Positions 12,163-28,334 of a stretch of 64,000 bases of DNA are shown piece by piece (position 1 is the first letter of the stretch; each line of letters opens with the position of its first letter). This DNA is from Scatophagus argus (lineage: Eukaryota; Chordata; Actinopteri; Scatophagidae). A program made the translations under genes and the position numbers. The notes under the pieces were generated by a model. It saw nothing but the letters and a program-made list of their open reading frames with translations. It was not told where the DNA came from and made no database searches. Location: assembly GCF_020382885.2 (NCBI RefSeq), contig NC_058501.1, positions 8,556,001 to 8,620,000 of the forward strand. The letters run 5' to 3'.

Positions 12163-12580
12163 GTTTCTATGATTATATCTGTAAATTAAATAGTAGACAA
12201 TACAGTAGATACAATGTGCTTTACAGTAAAACCAGACTCACAAACAGGTTTGAGTTCACACTTAGAGGTCAAGATTTTCACATAAAAGGAATTTGAACTG
12301 GAATGGAGAATGCGAGCCAGTGTCTGACCTCACAAATGCTCTACTGCATGAATAGGCAAAAATTCCCACAGAAACACTCCAAAATCTTGTGGAAAACCTT
12401 TCCAGAAGAGAGGAAGCTGTTATAGCTGCAAAGCTGTCTGTGTATTTAGAATGTGATGTCATTAGTTGGGGTAATGGTCAGTACTATACTTTTGTACTTT
12501 TGTCAATACTTTTGTCCATATAGTACATATATAAACAGAGTTTATATATGTAGTTCAATTAACATTTCCTGGCCGCTGTC
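12163..12580. other. Intergenic, nothing recognised
   Basis: No gene or repeat family identified. The stretch contains TACTTTTGT short direct repeats near 12480-12510. Confidence 0.45.
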
Positions 12581-12589
12581 TGATAAATA

Positions 12590-13290
12590 GTCATGTCCTG
12601 TAAACTTCAGCTTCCAATCCATCTTGTGCACCTCCATCACAGTTTGGTACATTATAGCCTCAACTGCAGCACATTGTAAGATCAGCTAAAAAAATCATCA
12701 GTGCTCACCTGCAGACCACTCAAGACCTGCATGCCTCAAGAACAAGGAAACAGGCAGGGAGCATCATTTGAGATCCCACGCTCGCTGGTCTAGGCCCTTT
12801 CCAGCTGCTCTCCTCTGGCAGACAGTACAGATCCCTACACATGAGAACCATTAGATATATGAACAGTTTCTTCCCTACTGCTATTACACACACAAATAGC
12901 TGATAACTGTCTATGCCTTTTTCCATGACTGCACCTTATATACAGTGTTCACACTGCACATAGTCTGTACTTTCCTTGGTTCCTTGTCTAATGTATCTAT
13001 AATATGTCTACATGGAACAAGTGTACTGTCTCATATACACTATGCCCTTATTATGTCCCCCGCTCACATACCCTGTGTGTTCTTTGTAAAATGTCTTACT
13101 TATGTATATTATATCTGTATATAGCATGTGCACTGATTTGTCTCTATGAATTATGTAAAGTAATGTGAGAAAGAGTAAAGTATCTAAAATTTCTCATTGT
13201 CTGTTTTGTCTATACTGACTGTGCTACTACAGAGTGATACCCACAGCAGGAAACAAATTCATTGTACGAGTGAACCTACTTGCATTTTCA
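12590..13290 (+). mobile_element. 5'-truncated LINE (non-LTR retrotransposon) 3' end
   Basis: Plus strand. Broken frames resemble the C-terminal end of fish L2/Rex-type reverse transcriptase ORFs: a QDLHASRTRKQAG-like piece near 12725, then SGRQYRSLHMRT at about 12817, then a MNSFFPTAITHTNS-like end with a TGA near 12903. The A/T-rich remainder with CAAATTCATTGTA resembles the 3' UTR of such elements. Frames are shifted and stops are present, so it is a fossil. Confidence 0.65.
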
Positions 13291-16200
13291 GCCGCCAACA
13301 CAGGGGAGAGTTTGAGGTGCTCAGATGGTTGTAATCTGCAACCATACTAGATTGATTATTTCACATCAGGAACTCTTGAAATTTTACAACTAAAGGCCAG
13401 TTTATTAGTCATAAGATGTTATCAAGGTGTGAAAACAGTTGTTTTAGCTCTACAGAGCAGCATTTAGCAGTGCTCATTCGCATGTCCTATAAACTTTTAA
13501 GTTTAAGTTTAAGAGAGATTGAAATTATGAGTGTTTTTCATGTGTTTTGAGTGTCCCTAAAACCAAGATGAATGCCATGTCAGATTATGTTTTCAGTGTC
13601 AGTTGTTTTTGGTAGAATAATAAGAAACCTGTTTAAGTCTATCACTGTTGGCTTCTGCACGTAGAAACATCTACATATACTCTTGTCTTGTACAACTTGA
13701 AGTTTGAATTGTCAGTTGTGCTCATATAGATGGGTCAATCTTCTGCAAGCACACCAATCTGCAGTAAAAAAAAGGCTGTGGTTGTATACACAGGAAATAC
13801 TATTTTCTCATGAAAAGCGTGTAGCTGAATCTTGAGCGATAACCTGGTTGAACTTGCGGCGTTCCTTAGTTGGTTGTAACTCCCTTGTAACTTACTCTTG
13901 CTGTATTTCCCATAGATATTTATGAGCTTAAACAGAGAACAAACACTGTAACCTGAATACGTGCAATCTACTTCTGCTAAGTAAAGCATGGTGTTGTATT
14001 GTAAAGAGTAGAAACAGGTCACTGCCACCGACCTCTGATTTGGACTGGAATCATTCATCAATGATCAATCAGCATAGCGAACGTGAAACTCGTGAGATGG
14101 CAGCAGAGCAGACGGAGTTGGCAGGACACTGTTAAACCTCTGACTTTTAAACTCAAGTGTGCATCATATTTGGATGAACAAACTTTGTTAACCTCATTCT
14201 TTCACATATCTGACTGGATACGTGAGCACTAACATTTTATAAATTATTTACTATTTTCCAAACCATTCTCAGTAAAAGGTGTGGGTGCCTGTTTTTTTTT
14301 TTTTTTTAAATCTTGAAATTTCCCTGCAGAGGCCTGCAGTGGGAGTTTCTATGAGTCAAACTTAAAATCATTGACGACAAATGCTTATGATTTTCACATA
14401 TTTACAGTTTGATCCCTTATTGCTTTACACAAACTAGCAACACACCTGTTCACTACTTATTGTTCTAATTTACTTAGTTCCTCAACTTAGAGGGTTGTGT
14501 AATTGACAGATTTCATTCCTGTCCTACTCTATTTCCAAACAATTTACTAAAAAACATACACCCAGCGTGAAAAGGAAAAATAAATCATTTTCTTTTCATG
14601 TTATTAATTGTACTCATTTTTGTATCTCAGAATCTGCTGCCTGGAGTGACTAATTTAGACAAAGAGAGTTGCTTTGCTACTGCATGTGGAACAGTAATAT
14701 AGTTAGTCCGACTTCATATAACTATAATTGTAACAATTTGATGCAAGGCTGTTCGTATATGGGCTTGTATCGCTTTATGGCAGCCCACAGAAGGCTACAC
14801 AGCTACAGTAAAATGGACAGAGCACAACTGTGGCCTTGGCAGTGCCTATGTAAAGCTTGCTCTTGTCTAAAGTACAAAAGTGATGGCTGTTCAGTTTGCT
14901 GAGAGTCAGAGTAATTTTGGCAGGGCACCAGAATCTGTTAATCAGACATTTTGACAAAGTTACAACATTCTTTTTAAAGGCATAATATACAGGAACTTCT
15001 TAAGAACTTCATTTCTAACAATGTATAGAGTCGTACTAAAATAATCCCTCATTTATAACAAATGACCCACACTAGAAGTGTGTGGAGACCCTGGCCCCCA
15101 TCTGTATTTTTTCTAGTTTGTCAGCATTTTGCAGAGTTTGGGACGTTTAAAATGCAGTGACTGCTCTAAGGGACAGATATGGTCATCCATATGTACTGTC
15201 TACATATTCCTGCAGTCATTGTGCACTTAATGAGAGATACAGTCACTGCTAACTTCTCCAAATGAACCAAATGAGCAGACTAAAAAGACAAATACCCGAA
15301 CTAACTTTTCTAATTGCATTATTGATAAACCAAGGCTTAGACAAAATCAAATCTACTTTGGAAAGAGATTCCATCTTTAAATAAGGCTGGAAGAAAGTTA
15401 TTTCTCAAGTGGAGAGAATACAGTTCTCATCTCAGTTAGACAATTCAGACATTCAGCGGTTCATCAGTTCTGCTATTTGCCAACTCAGATGGAATGAATG
15501 TACAATATTCATGACCCCTTTGAGGAGACATCATAAAAAGTCCCTGAAAGTAGGACATACTGTTAATTGTGTACTTGTTCAAAAAGTAATCAATTTGTAG
15601 CAGTGAATGTTATTTTTACAACTTTGTTTCTTTAATATGTGTAGTATGCTTTGTCATAGAATCCTCAAATAACTTCAGATACCATTCAGTGGCTCATAGA
15701 GGGACACCGCTGTTTTACTGTTTTGATCGTAACAAAAAGAAACATAGAAACAGGTTTACAGGTCTAACTTTACAAAGGAGGTAATTTCTATTGTTTTTTT
15801 TACTACAGTAAGAAGATTCAGTAAGAGCATGCGCATATTTCCTTGGTTTATCTCATCACTTTGATCTTGTAGTCACTTGAATTTCCAGTGAAGCAAGGCT
15901 CCAGATGCAGAGGAAGTTCCATACTGTGGTCTTCTTAAACACGTCAAGTTCTCAGTTGTGGTCTCCAATAAACCTATGTATCCCACAATGCATCATGTTC
16001 TGTATGTGGGTCAATGGAAACCCTTACCCTTTCAGAAACATCATTGATTAACCATGACTGACACAGCAGAGTAAGAGCTATTACACTGCCACCAGGCTTA
16101 AACAGGGTCTTTACTACCTGCTTTTACACATATTGCATCAGAGTGTCACTAAATGGCATCTAAAGTTAAACGTCTGTTAGCAAACTGCTGTGTAAGAGGG

Positions 16201-19130
16201 GGGTAGTGAAACTTTAAGAGAAAGAAGGTTATGAGAATACAGAGAAAGAAAGAATCAATCACTTATACTGGCATACAATCCCGAGGTATAGCATGTATTT
16301 GTACTCTATGCTAACGCTTATTGTATTTTTATTGTATTGTCACTGTATTTTCTTGTCCTAAAGCATGGCCATGAAAGACACATGCACAAACACTTACGTG
16401 CACACACATAGAATATAAAAGCAGTTTCTTATCCGGCCCAAACCAGTTTTGGTGAGCTCTGAGATTTGGCCTCTCAGCATGCCGGCAACAAAAGTACAAA
16501 TACATAATTGAATTAACCTGGTTTTTAGCACTAATACTTTCCTAACAAACAGCCATGGGGACTGACTGTGTACAATTAAGGAAGGGAACAAGTGCTGAAC
16601 TAAAGAGAGCAGATAAAATAATGGAAACACTTATAAAATATAAATTGGATATCAAGAACCAAACAAGTTAAAACCATCCTTAGACTTCAGGATAGCTTCA
16701 GTTGTCTTTAAATAGTAATAATAATACATATACAGGTGGTAAAAAAATGACTTTACACTTTGCACTCCACAGCTTTCCTTGCCTTAAAAGGAAAGCAGCA
16801 CAGGAAACTTTTTTTAAGCACTATGTATAATGACGTTGAAAAATAAGAAAGGCTATCTGGAGGGAAGAGACCAGTTTAAAGTAAGTGTACTGTTTTGGAT
16901 GCTGTGAAAAAATTTGGACAAATTCATCTTGTGAATTCCAGTTAAGCTCACAGTTTTGCACAACAGAATTCACACATAACCCTGATTGAGCACGATACTC
17001 AAGATGATACTCTTTCATCTATAAAAAGAGTATATATGTGAACTCCTTGCTTTGGTCATGCTTTCCAAATTGATCGACAAATGTTCCATTCTGTTTCATT
17101 ATCATTTAGACATGTATGCTGTTGCACGCATGCACTGTACACCTACAGATGAGGATTATTTACTCCCCTACAAATAAACACTCACAAACAGATCAAATCT
17201 AAGCAGGCATGTCTCCACAACACACACACACATCCTATACCTGCATACATGCATACACTTCGTGAGTTTCAGCAAGTCCCTAATGGACTTTAGGATAGGG
17301 AGAAATCAATGCTGCTGCAGGGTTTAACTTGTGGCCATGTCACTTTAAATGACCTCTGAACTCCTTCATGAATCCAGAAACACATAGAGATAAAGCTTTA
17401 AGCAAAGGTGGATAAATAAAATGGAAACAACATTTTTAGAAAGATCTTTACTATACAAAAGGATACGAAAAGCAAATCATTTTATACAGCAGCCCTGACA
17501 GCTTGATGCACTGTAGCTTATGAAAACTCATGTAAATAGGAAGAATAAACACAAGCAAAACTTTTTGACAGTTCCACAGCTGATGCACAGCATCTTGAAA
17601 TGCACAATCAAAAACAGAAACACTGTAAATGGAACAGAAACTGTTTCCAGCGTGTCCCACCTGTGTAAATCACTTTTTAGTGTCACCTGGAAATAATTTC
17701 TGTGTTGGATTGTTTGATAGTTGTAACTTAAACCTCAACTTGATATGGATTGTTTAGAGGTTGCTATATTTATCAATGTTCGGATTATTTTTGATTAAAA
17801 GAATAAAAGTATTTACACAGCAATGTTTTTATAAGCTTTAATGAATAAACTAAATGAATGCTCATCTCATAATCCACTTGCTAACACGTGTGCTTGATTT
17901 GTCTAGAACAGGGTAGCTGTAGTATTTTCACATCAACATTCATTCATCTTTCTTGTCCTGTAGGAAAATACTGCACATGTCTTTAGCAATATCACATCAA
18001 TAGTTAGAAAGCATTAGCCACAGATCAACAGCGACACAACCCTGAAGAGCTATAGCTGTTCAGCCGAACCACAAAGGTGATAAGCACGTTGTGAACTCTT
18101 CAAATACAGCAGCTTGGGCCTTGGCCCTAAGCTTTAAACTATGACCTATGATCTGACCCCTCTGGCATCACTTTTTTACGTACAGGACTCTGCCATCACA
18201 TCAGGAGTAATAAATACGCAACATAGACCTTCCAAATAAAACTTCCACATTTTACATATTATGAATTTTTGGATTATTATCAATGTTGTGAAACGGTCAC
18301 AGTTTTGTTAGGTTTAGGAACAGATCACAGTTTTTAGCTAAAATAAGAATGTTAACATATGCATGTCAGCCACAGACACCAAAAACATACCTCCTGTGTC
18401 TAGATGAGAAACACAAGGGTGTGACAAAGAACCGGTATGTGAAAATCTGTGATGAGAACATGTTGGGGCAGGCTGTGTATATTCTTAAAATGAAAAAGCC
18501 CACGTGTGCTATCTATTCACCTTGTATGTTGAATAGTCAGTATGACTCATCTACAGCACAAGATGTATTCAACAAATTAAATACAATTCTTTATCATTTT
18601 GTTAGACAGGGCGCATTGTGTATACTGACTGATTCTTGCTTTCTTGCTGGGTTAAGTTCTACATCTACACAGACTGTCTGATTAAAGCTACATTTTGGCA
18701 AAATACATTTTAGAATAAGACGCTGAGGTAAACATGTTCTGCTTTGCTCTCTCAGCTCTCGGTGTTACATAATTTGGTTATTTTGTAATTTTCTAGAACT
18801 ACCGGAATTATGTAACATCTTACATTGCACTACAGGGCTAATTTTATTTGAAGTCATCTATGCAAGATGAATAATCTTCACTGTTGTGATTGTGGGAAGG
18901 AGGTGGTCTTGCAAAAGCCCATAAGGCATCTCAAATCGCTGTCAAACAAAACAATGGCACCAATCTTTGGATTTATCTACCAGTGACAGTTACCCGGACC
19001 ATAGATACTGATAGAGATAGATAGATACAGAGATCCAACATACTCGTGCACTATTAGTGTTGCATTCTTACTTGCAGCTTGAGACTGCAGAGTGGTAAAC
19101 GGGGACTAATATGCCAGCCTGCAGAGTGAT
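13291..19130. other. Intergenic, no gene recognised
   Basis: Nearly 6 kb with no exon or named repeat that I can support. Open frames such as 13735-14061 (minus) and 18349-18681 (plus) have no family resemblance or splice context. The upstream LysM and GRAM exons of a full-length NCOA7 would be expected somewhere upstream of 22.5 kb if present, but I saw none here. Confidence 0.5.
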
Positions 19131-19133
19131 TAT

Positions 19134-19136
<3 letters not shown>

Positions 19137-19167
<31 letters not shown>

Positions 19168-19455
19168 CATGTGTATGTGTGGGTATTTCTGTAGTTGTGG
19201 GAACAAAAACTGTTTACACAGTCACATTGTGAGGACCTGCCTTACTAATGGGGATAAAATGCAAGTCTCCACAATGTAAATCATTAAATATTAGGATAAA
19301 GACTTGCTTTAAGATTAGATTGAGATTAGGGTTTGGTTAAAGTAAGGGTTTGGGTTAGGCAAGTAAAGTTTATTGTTATGGTTAGGTGGTGGTTAAGCCT
19401 CTAGGAAATGAATGTAAGTGTATGTAATGTACCCAAAAGTGATGGAAACAAGAAG

Positions 19456-19512
<57 letters not shown>

Positions 19513-19704
19513 AACCCAGAGAAAATGAGCATGCTGGCTCATAGAGGTTTTTTCCTTGTCTGGTTGGAAGCGTGCATGGAGAGAGAGGATTTACAGGAAT
19601 TGGAGGAGAGGTGAAGTAACAACACCTCTGCATAACTGATGCCACAGCCTGCTGCCAAGAAAATGAGGAAGCTGTGTTGACTGTGTGTGTGCACGTGCGC
19701 ACGC

Positions 19705-19736
<32 letters not shown>
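19137..19736. repeat. Cluster of three (GT)n arrays around a G-rich interspersed repeat
   Basis: Pure GT runs lie at 19137-19166, 19459-19509 and 19708-19736. Between the first two is a stretch with GTGAGGACCTGCC, GGGATAAAATGC and a run of GATTAGGGTTTGG / GTTTGGGTTAGGC. This looks like the widespread teleost repeat that carries TTAGGG-like motifs and ends in GT microsatellites. The microsatellites are certain; the repeat assignment is from pattern memory. Confidence 0.75.
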
Positions 19737-19738
<2 letters not shown>

Positions 19739-21900
19739 ATGTACTCTACAGACAAATCATTTCTCACAGGCTCATGAACACCCAAACAATATCTTATGAT
19801 CTGTGCACATTTGTAGATTAAACATTTCAGTCTTTGCAGTGCAGAGAATTTGCTGTACACCATCTGATGAGACCAGGCTGATTAACTAAACTGATTAACT
19901 TATTCCATAATCACTTTGTCTCACGATCCTGCCTTGGAAAAGATTAAAAATCATTTGTTCTCTACTCATACAGTCTTTGTGTTTGTTTGTTTTGTTCAAA
20001 TAAATCCTCAGTCAAATTAGATAAAGATGCCTTCTACAGCTATGTGAACAAAAAATCTGGAGTAACATCAAAAAGTTATACACATGTCAATATAACAATA
20101 TGTTTTCCTCCATAATTTGCATAAAATAAGCTAATTAATTAATTAAATGGATAATGTACATATTATTCTGATTTGGTTTTGTTCAAATTCATCCTCAGTT
20201 TTTTACATTCCATGAATTAATATGTTCATTAATTGGTCAGTGTTTTTTATTTTCTTTAACTTCAGCTTTAGCAGCATGATAGTCTTTTTTTAGCTTTGAT
20301 GACGGGAAATACTGCATGCGCGTGCACATGTGGTGTAATATTGATGTAACAACATTTTTAGTGGGAACCAAAGCAGAAGCATTAAAACCTTTTCAGGCGA
20401 GAAGTTCATTCACCCATGCATGCAGGTGTGGTTCATTGCTGTTAACGTCTAATTCGCAACTGACAAAGCCCACAGTCTTCCTACTAACACAGAACACTGG
20501 ACAGACTCAAGACAAAACAACATGAAGAGTTCTTTTGCACATGTGTGTGCACATGTGTGTGACTGACACGTATGCATGCATCAGGGGTGCATGAGAGCAT
20601 GCATGTCTGCTGGTCTTTGCACATATATGCATGTATATATCTGACTTTTTAAGTGGGTATCTGTGTGCCTGTGTGTTTACCTATTGATCTTGTCTGTGTA
20701 TCAGACCGCCACTGTCTCAAATTGATCTCCTCCACCGTGCTTCACTTGTGTAAGACAATCATAACTGATCACTGACCCCAGATTGTGTCGTTGCCATTGA
20801 AGAACAAAAGTGAAGCCAGAAATCTGGGTGTAATCGAAGACGGTGATCTAAATGTTAAAAGCTGCTACTTGTAAACAAGACTCTAAATCTAATCTAATTT
20901 TGATATTGGATATTTTGTGTATTCTGCATTGATTCATGTATAATTGCATGATTACCTGTTGATACGCATATTTATCTTCTGCACCTACACTTCTATGATT
21001 CAATGATTGTGTTGCGCTTATGTAAAGCACATTATGTTGCCTTGTCTGTGAAATGGACTATAACATATATAATAACAGTTTGGCTTGACTATTGTAGTCT
21101 CCTGACCTGATATGGAAGCATGAACTGACCTGTGTTTGAGTTGAAATAAGAGTTCTGTCACTGTAATTAGTGTAACTTTGAAAGTTCTGTCTTTTTTTTC
21201 CAGTGTGTATCTTCAGTCATAAGAACAGTTCAAAAATCCTTCATAAAGTGTGTAAAAATTGTTAACTGGTAAAGTATAGAGAAGGCTCTGGAACAATCTA
21301 CTCATAAGAGTGAAAGACTTTGGAAATAACACCCTCAGTGCAGCTCTCTTAAATAGGATTACTGCTTCAACAGCACAGGGAGAACAGATGGTTCTGGTTC
21401 ATGGATAAGTTTTCATTTGTGTTGATTACATGATCCAAATGACCACAGACAAAAGAAACAGATAAGTCTGTGATGTTTGAGCAATAGCCATTCCTAGATA
21501 TTGACTGATTGATTAAAGATTAAATGGCTATTACTCAGCACCATCATGTATGGTCAACACTACTGTCAAAGTTGGCTGCTTTGATTAAATCTTGATGTGA
21601 AGGCTTGAGCATGAGACTAATCCTGATAACATGGAGACTGTTAAGACAAAAGGCCTCAAATGACAGATCCCAGAAGATAGGGATGAGTTGAGTTCATATA
21701 ACCATCTGTGTCAGTGACTGGACTAAGGAGTTTTTGACTTCTTGAAGACTCCACCAAAAAACTGCAACACCACTGATTCACCCATAACCTTATGTTTTTT
21801 ACGCCTGTGTTTCAGTACAGATTAAATAAAGGAGATAATGTGAGCTTCAATGGTGTATCTATTGTGTGTGAATAATTTATGTTCTCCCCTTCCGTTATTA
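19737..21900. other. Intergenic, nothing recognised
   Basis: No exon seen. Between 20530 and 20650 the DNA is unusually rich in alternating purine-pyrimidine steps (CACATGTGTGTGCACATGTG, GCATGCATG), which can favour Z-DNA. Confidence 0.45.
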
Positions 21901-21904
21901 AGAG

Positions 21905-22120
21905 CTGACATGCCCTTGAGCAAGGCACCTAAACCCCTAACTGCTCCCCAGGCACCTGACATGACAGCCCACTGCGCCTGTCTGTGTGTTCACTGCATGT
22001 ACTTTGTTGGGTGCTGCATGTGTGTTCAACCAAGGATGGGGTAAATGCAGAGGAAAAATTCACTGTATGTAAAAATATTGCCAATAAAACTGATTCCTCT
22101 TCTTCTTCCTCTTCTAGATG
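21905..22120 (+). repeat. SINE 3' body fragment
   Basis: It contains TGCCCTTGAGCAAGGCACCT, then CTGCTCCCCAGGC, GGGTAAATGCAGAGG and AATAAAACTGATTCCTC with a TCTTCTTCC tail. This is the body and tail of a common teleost SINE. The 29.0-kb element carries the matching head and TGTGCCCTTGAACAAG segment. The tRNA-like head is missing here. Confidence 0.65.
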
Positions 22121-22426
22121 GCAATGCATTATTATTGTTATTTTTTTTCAACAAAAAGACAATGAACCCGACAGACAGATCTTAATTTTTTGGTCAAGCC
22201 ATCTCACTCTGTCCCTGAGCCACTACCTTGACACACTAACTGCCTGAACTTCAGCCAAACTTAAGGACAGGGACCCAGAGCAGGTCAAGTTAATGTATAA
22301 CCACATTTGGCTTTCATGAACCGTTGTGAAATCCTTGTGTGAATATGTGCAGGACGTGTAGCGCTATCAGGGGAGAAAGGGAGGGTTTATGGTCAAAGGG
22401 GCTTACCTCAGCGATTGATCCTCTGG

Positions 22427-22549
22427 TATAAAATGTTGCCAATGGCAGAGACTCAGAGCGGACATGCTGTTTCAGCACTGAGCCTTCGAATCACTTCTTC
22501 TCTCCCTCTCCTTACAGTTTTCCATCACCACTACCTACTTCAGTCAACC
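22427..22549 (+). promoter_or_regulatory. ncoa7: TATA promoter and 5' UTR of the longer ncoa7 transcript
   Basis: TATAAAA at 22427-22433 lies about 120 bases before the ATG at 22550, which puts a probable start site near 22458-22465. A pyrimidine-rich TTACAG at 22512-22517 could alternatively be a splice acceptor from an upstream exon. If so, a longer N-terminus could exist, although no coding exon is visible upstream in this window. Confidence 0.6.
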
Positions 22550-25660
<3,111 letters not shown>

Positions 25661-26900
25661 GTGATAACATCTGACAAGATGAGCTGAAAACATAGTAGAA
25701 CCCACTGTTCTGTCTGGAGTTATGAAACTTCTGACAAATGTGCGGCTTTGCCACTACTGTACCTGATAGAGCAGTGGCTATCATCTGTGCACCTGGCTCA
25801 GATTAGCCCACGTGCACTATGAAATCTGCTCTAGAGGTTCTTGGGCTGGACATTCTCTCTATGCTGGTTTGATCCGTGCCTCAAGTGGCTGGATGAAATC
25901 TTGCGATTCGGGGTCCTGCTGCTTTAAACTAATGGCTATTCATCAATAGCCCTGTGCTAAGCCCAGTAAGTAACTGGCATCTGAAGCTTTAAGCCTTCCT
26001 TGCCCTCCCCTTGTTGTGGAGAGCATTATAATACAAAGTTCCTTGTGACACTGTCGGATAAAAAGTGTGTATGCACATTCAGGATACAAGGACATTTTTT
26101 AAAAGTTTCCTTTAACAACAAATGTGTTTGTGAAATTTTAGAGTGTGTGTATGTGTGTTAGAGTGTGTGCTTTGCATAAGTGCATATTTGTTCTTTTTCT
26201 CATGGCACCAAGGTTTTTAAAACATACTTGGCAAGGAAAGGGCCAAAAAAAGTAAAATAATTAATTTATGGTAAAAACACTGTAATGCGATAGGACCCAT
26301 AATGGCCTATCTGGACTCTAATAGTACTTTGAATTTTTTCTTACATGAGGTTCATCTCCATTATATACTTTTATTTTTTTAAGTCCATTCAGGTTTTTTT
26401 TTTTTTTAAAAAAAGTATAGGTTTCATTCTAAATAACTTATTATCTTCTATATGTGACATTTTTAGAGGAAGAGACCTGAACTGTTAACTGTCACTTCTC
26501 TGTTTGTAAAAGTGGCACCCCTGTCTGCCTATTTGCATACATGGACAATATATCTTTTGGAAAGATTCAAGATAACAATTCAAATCTTTCACTTTTTTTT
26601 GTTTTTACAATCTATATATTTAAATGTATTTTTAAAGAAATTTTAAACAGGAAAGAAACTTTTATGTTGTTTCTGTTTGTTTGTGTTACTTTTTATTTGT
26701 GTTAAAATCAGACTCTGCTTGGCAGTGCTGGCACTGTGCCTGGCAGTGCTGCTTTGTGAACCACATTAAAACTTTGTATTTCCTGGCGAAAAACAAGGTT
26801 TTTGTAGTATATTATGTGGCATATTTTATTATAAATAAACCCTTAAAACAACACCTTTTTCAGAGAGGATGCTATTTTTATGCTGCATACAACAAAATAG
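25661..26900 (+). other. ncoa7: Probable 3' UTR of ncoa7
   Basis: AT-rich non-coding DNA after the TGA at 25658-25660. Possible polyadenylation signals are ATTAAA near 26764 and AATAAA at 26834-26839, so the UTR may be about 1.2 kb. The true end cannot be fixed without transcript data. No other gene is seen. Confidence 0.5.
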
Positions 26901-27384
26901 AAATAGTCTATATATAGATAAGTGTCATGGCAAATTGTCATTATTATTTGTATGTCTCTGAGCTTCAAGGTAGTTGTGCTATTATATGGCACAGGTAGAC
27001 ACAACAACACACAAATAATAATGAAGCACGGATGTAATTTGTGCACTTTTTCAAAAGGCTGTTTTGGTCCCCTGCACTTTTTACTGTCCAAAAACAATGT
27101 TATACTATAGTAAACAGAGACACATCAACACATCAAGCACTGGGACCAAGCGGAAAACGGATGCTCAAGCTGAAGTCTGTTTCCCTTAGTTTAGAACTCC
27201 TCGATTGGCTCTGCCGTTTCTTGTGGTCTGCTAGTCTTCGGTCAGGAATCCTTGTTAATCTGCTACTGTAAATTGAGCGTTTGTTCTGCCTGGCCTGAGT
27301 CACGTCAGCTAGAAAGATTGTAATATCAGAGGTTTCATTTACATAACGTGCGTGTATGTGTGTTTGATAATCCAGCCAGCCAGG
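26901..27384. other. Intergenic between ncoa7 and the transposon cluster
   Basis: No exon recognised. The part from about 27130 may belong to the 5' region of the small hAT-like exon at 27385, but no terminal repeat was found. Confidence 0.35.
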
Positions 27385-27435
27385 ATGTCTAAAAAAAGAA
27401 AAGTGGACATAAGAGACTTCTTTAGAAGTCAAAGT
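27385..27435 (+). pseudogene. Isolated exon resembling the start of a hAT/DUF4371-type transposase
   Basis: ATG at 27385 opens a 17-codon stretch (MSKKRKVDIRDFFRSQS) ending exactly at a consensus donor GTAAGT (27436). The KKRKV basic cluster looks like a nuclear localisation signal. The K-R-K-x-x-I/L-x-D-F-F pattern resembles the N-termini of fish hAT-derived ZMYM1-like/DUF4371 proteins. No downstream exon is found before unrelated LINE debris, so if genuine it is an orphan. The family assignment is tentative. Confidence 0.35.
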
Positions 27436-27457
27436 GTAAGTTACTCAAAGAAATGCA

Positions 27458-27560
27458 TTACACCCATCCTGCAACACCTTCACTGACTCCAATAAAGCAG
27501 CATATCCAAGATCCTCCTCATCATTTACAAAGCTCTCCATTATCTTGGAAAGTGTATTAG
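27458..27560 (+). mobile_element. Decayed LINE reverse-transcriptase fragment
   Basis: One plus-strand frame reads TPILQHLH, stop, LQ, stop, SSISKILLIIYKALHYL. This matches the well-known LQ-LHWLPV-RI-FKILLI-YKAL block near the C-terminus of fish non-LTR retrotransposon ORF2 proteins. Two in-frame stops replace conserved residues, so it is dead. Confidence 0.6.
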
Positions 27561-27890
27561 TTTTACTGATTAGAATTTTATTAAAAATACTTGTGCCCCC
27601 CCACCTCTGAAATCAAAATTTCGTCCTTGTAATGAGGACAAATATGACAACAATAAAAGACATTTCATTTAGGAAATATCAACACAAAAAGAGTGCTGTA
27701 ACAGTGCAACCATGCAGCTCCCAGACAAAAGGTAACTGTATCTTAAGGCTCTTCATGCATCCAAAAAGAAACTCCCTTTCCACCAAGAACCGCAGAGAAC
27801 CATGCATGAAACAGATACTGCACTTACTCATCACCACCAACCAACCTGAACAGAAGTACTGAGATAAATCAAATCAGAAAGTAATTGCTT
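27561..27890. other. Intergenic, nothing recognised
   Basis: No gene or named repeat; A-rich on the plus strand. Confidence 0.4.
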
Positions 27891-27894
27891 GTAC

Positions 27895-28305
27895 TTTATA
27901 AGACATAAGATGTACTTTATTGATCCTGCAGTGGGGAAATTCACTTGTCGTGGCAGCTCACAAGAAGTAAAATAAATTAAGTACAGTAAACACAGTACAA
28001 TATATAGCTATAAACAAGTCCTCATAAGGGAGTAAAAGAGGACTAGACCATTGAATTATGTAGTCTAACAGCAGTGGGAATGAAGGACCTGCTGTAGCTC
28101 CTTCCTACACTGAGGGTGTAGCAGTCTGCCGCTGAAGGAGCTGCTCAGAGCCTCCACTGTCTGATGCAGAGGGTGAGAGGTGTTGTCCATGATGGATGTC
28201 AGCTTGGCTAACATCCTCCTCTCACCCACCTCCTCCACGGAGTCCAGTGGGCAGCCAAGGATAGAGCTGGCCCTCCTGATCAGGTTATGTCCCGGTCCGT
28301 GCAGG
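27895..28305 (-). mobile_element. LINE 3' end, minus strand (Rex/L2-type)
   Basis: On the minus strand an open stretch encodes a C-terminal RT-ORF segment: RRASSILGCPLDSVEEVGER, then RRMLAKLTSIMDNTSHPLHQ, then LSSSFSGRLLHPQCRK. A 3' UTR follows that ends at about 27900 in the TTTCCCCACTGCAGGATCAATAAAG motif region typical of this fish LINE group. It is strongly 5'-truncated, and the reading frame is lost after QCRKE. Its 5' side abuts a second, different LINE copy in the opposite orientation. Confidence 0.8.
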
Positions 28306-28334
28306 TTATGTCCCGGTCCATGCTGCCCAGTCCC

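Noticed and set aside
19382-19863. Open frames across the GT arrays (Val-Cys and His-Thr repeats)
   Set aside because: They are simply translated dinucleotide microsatellites.
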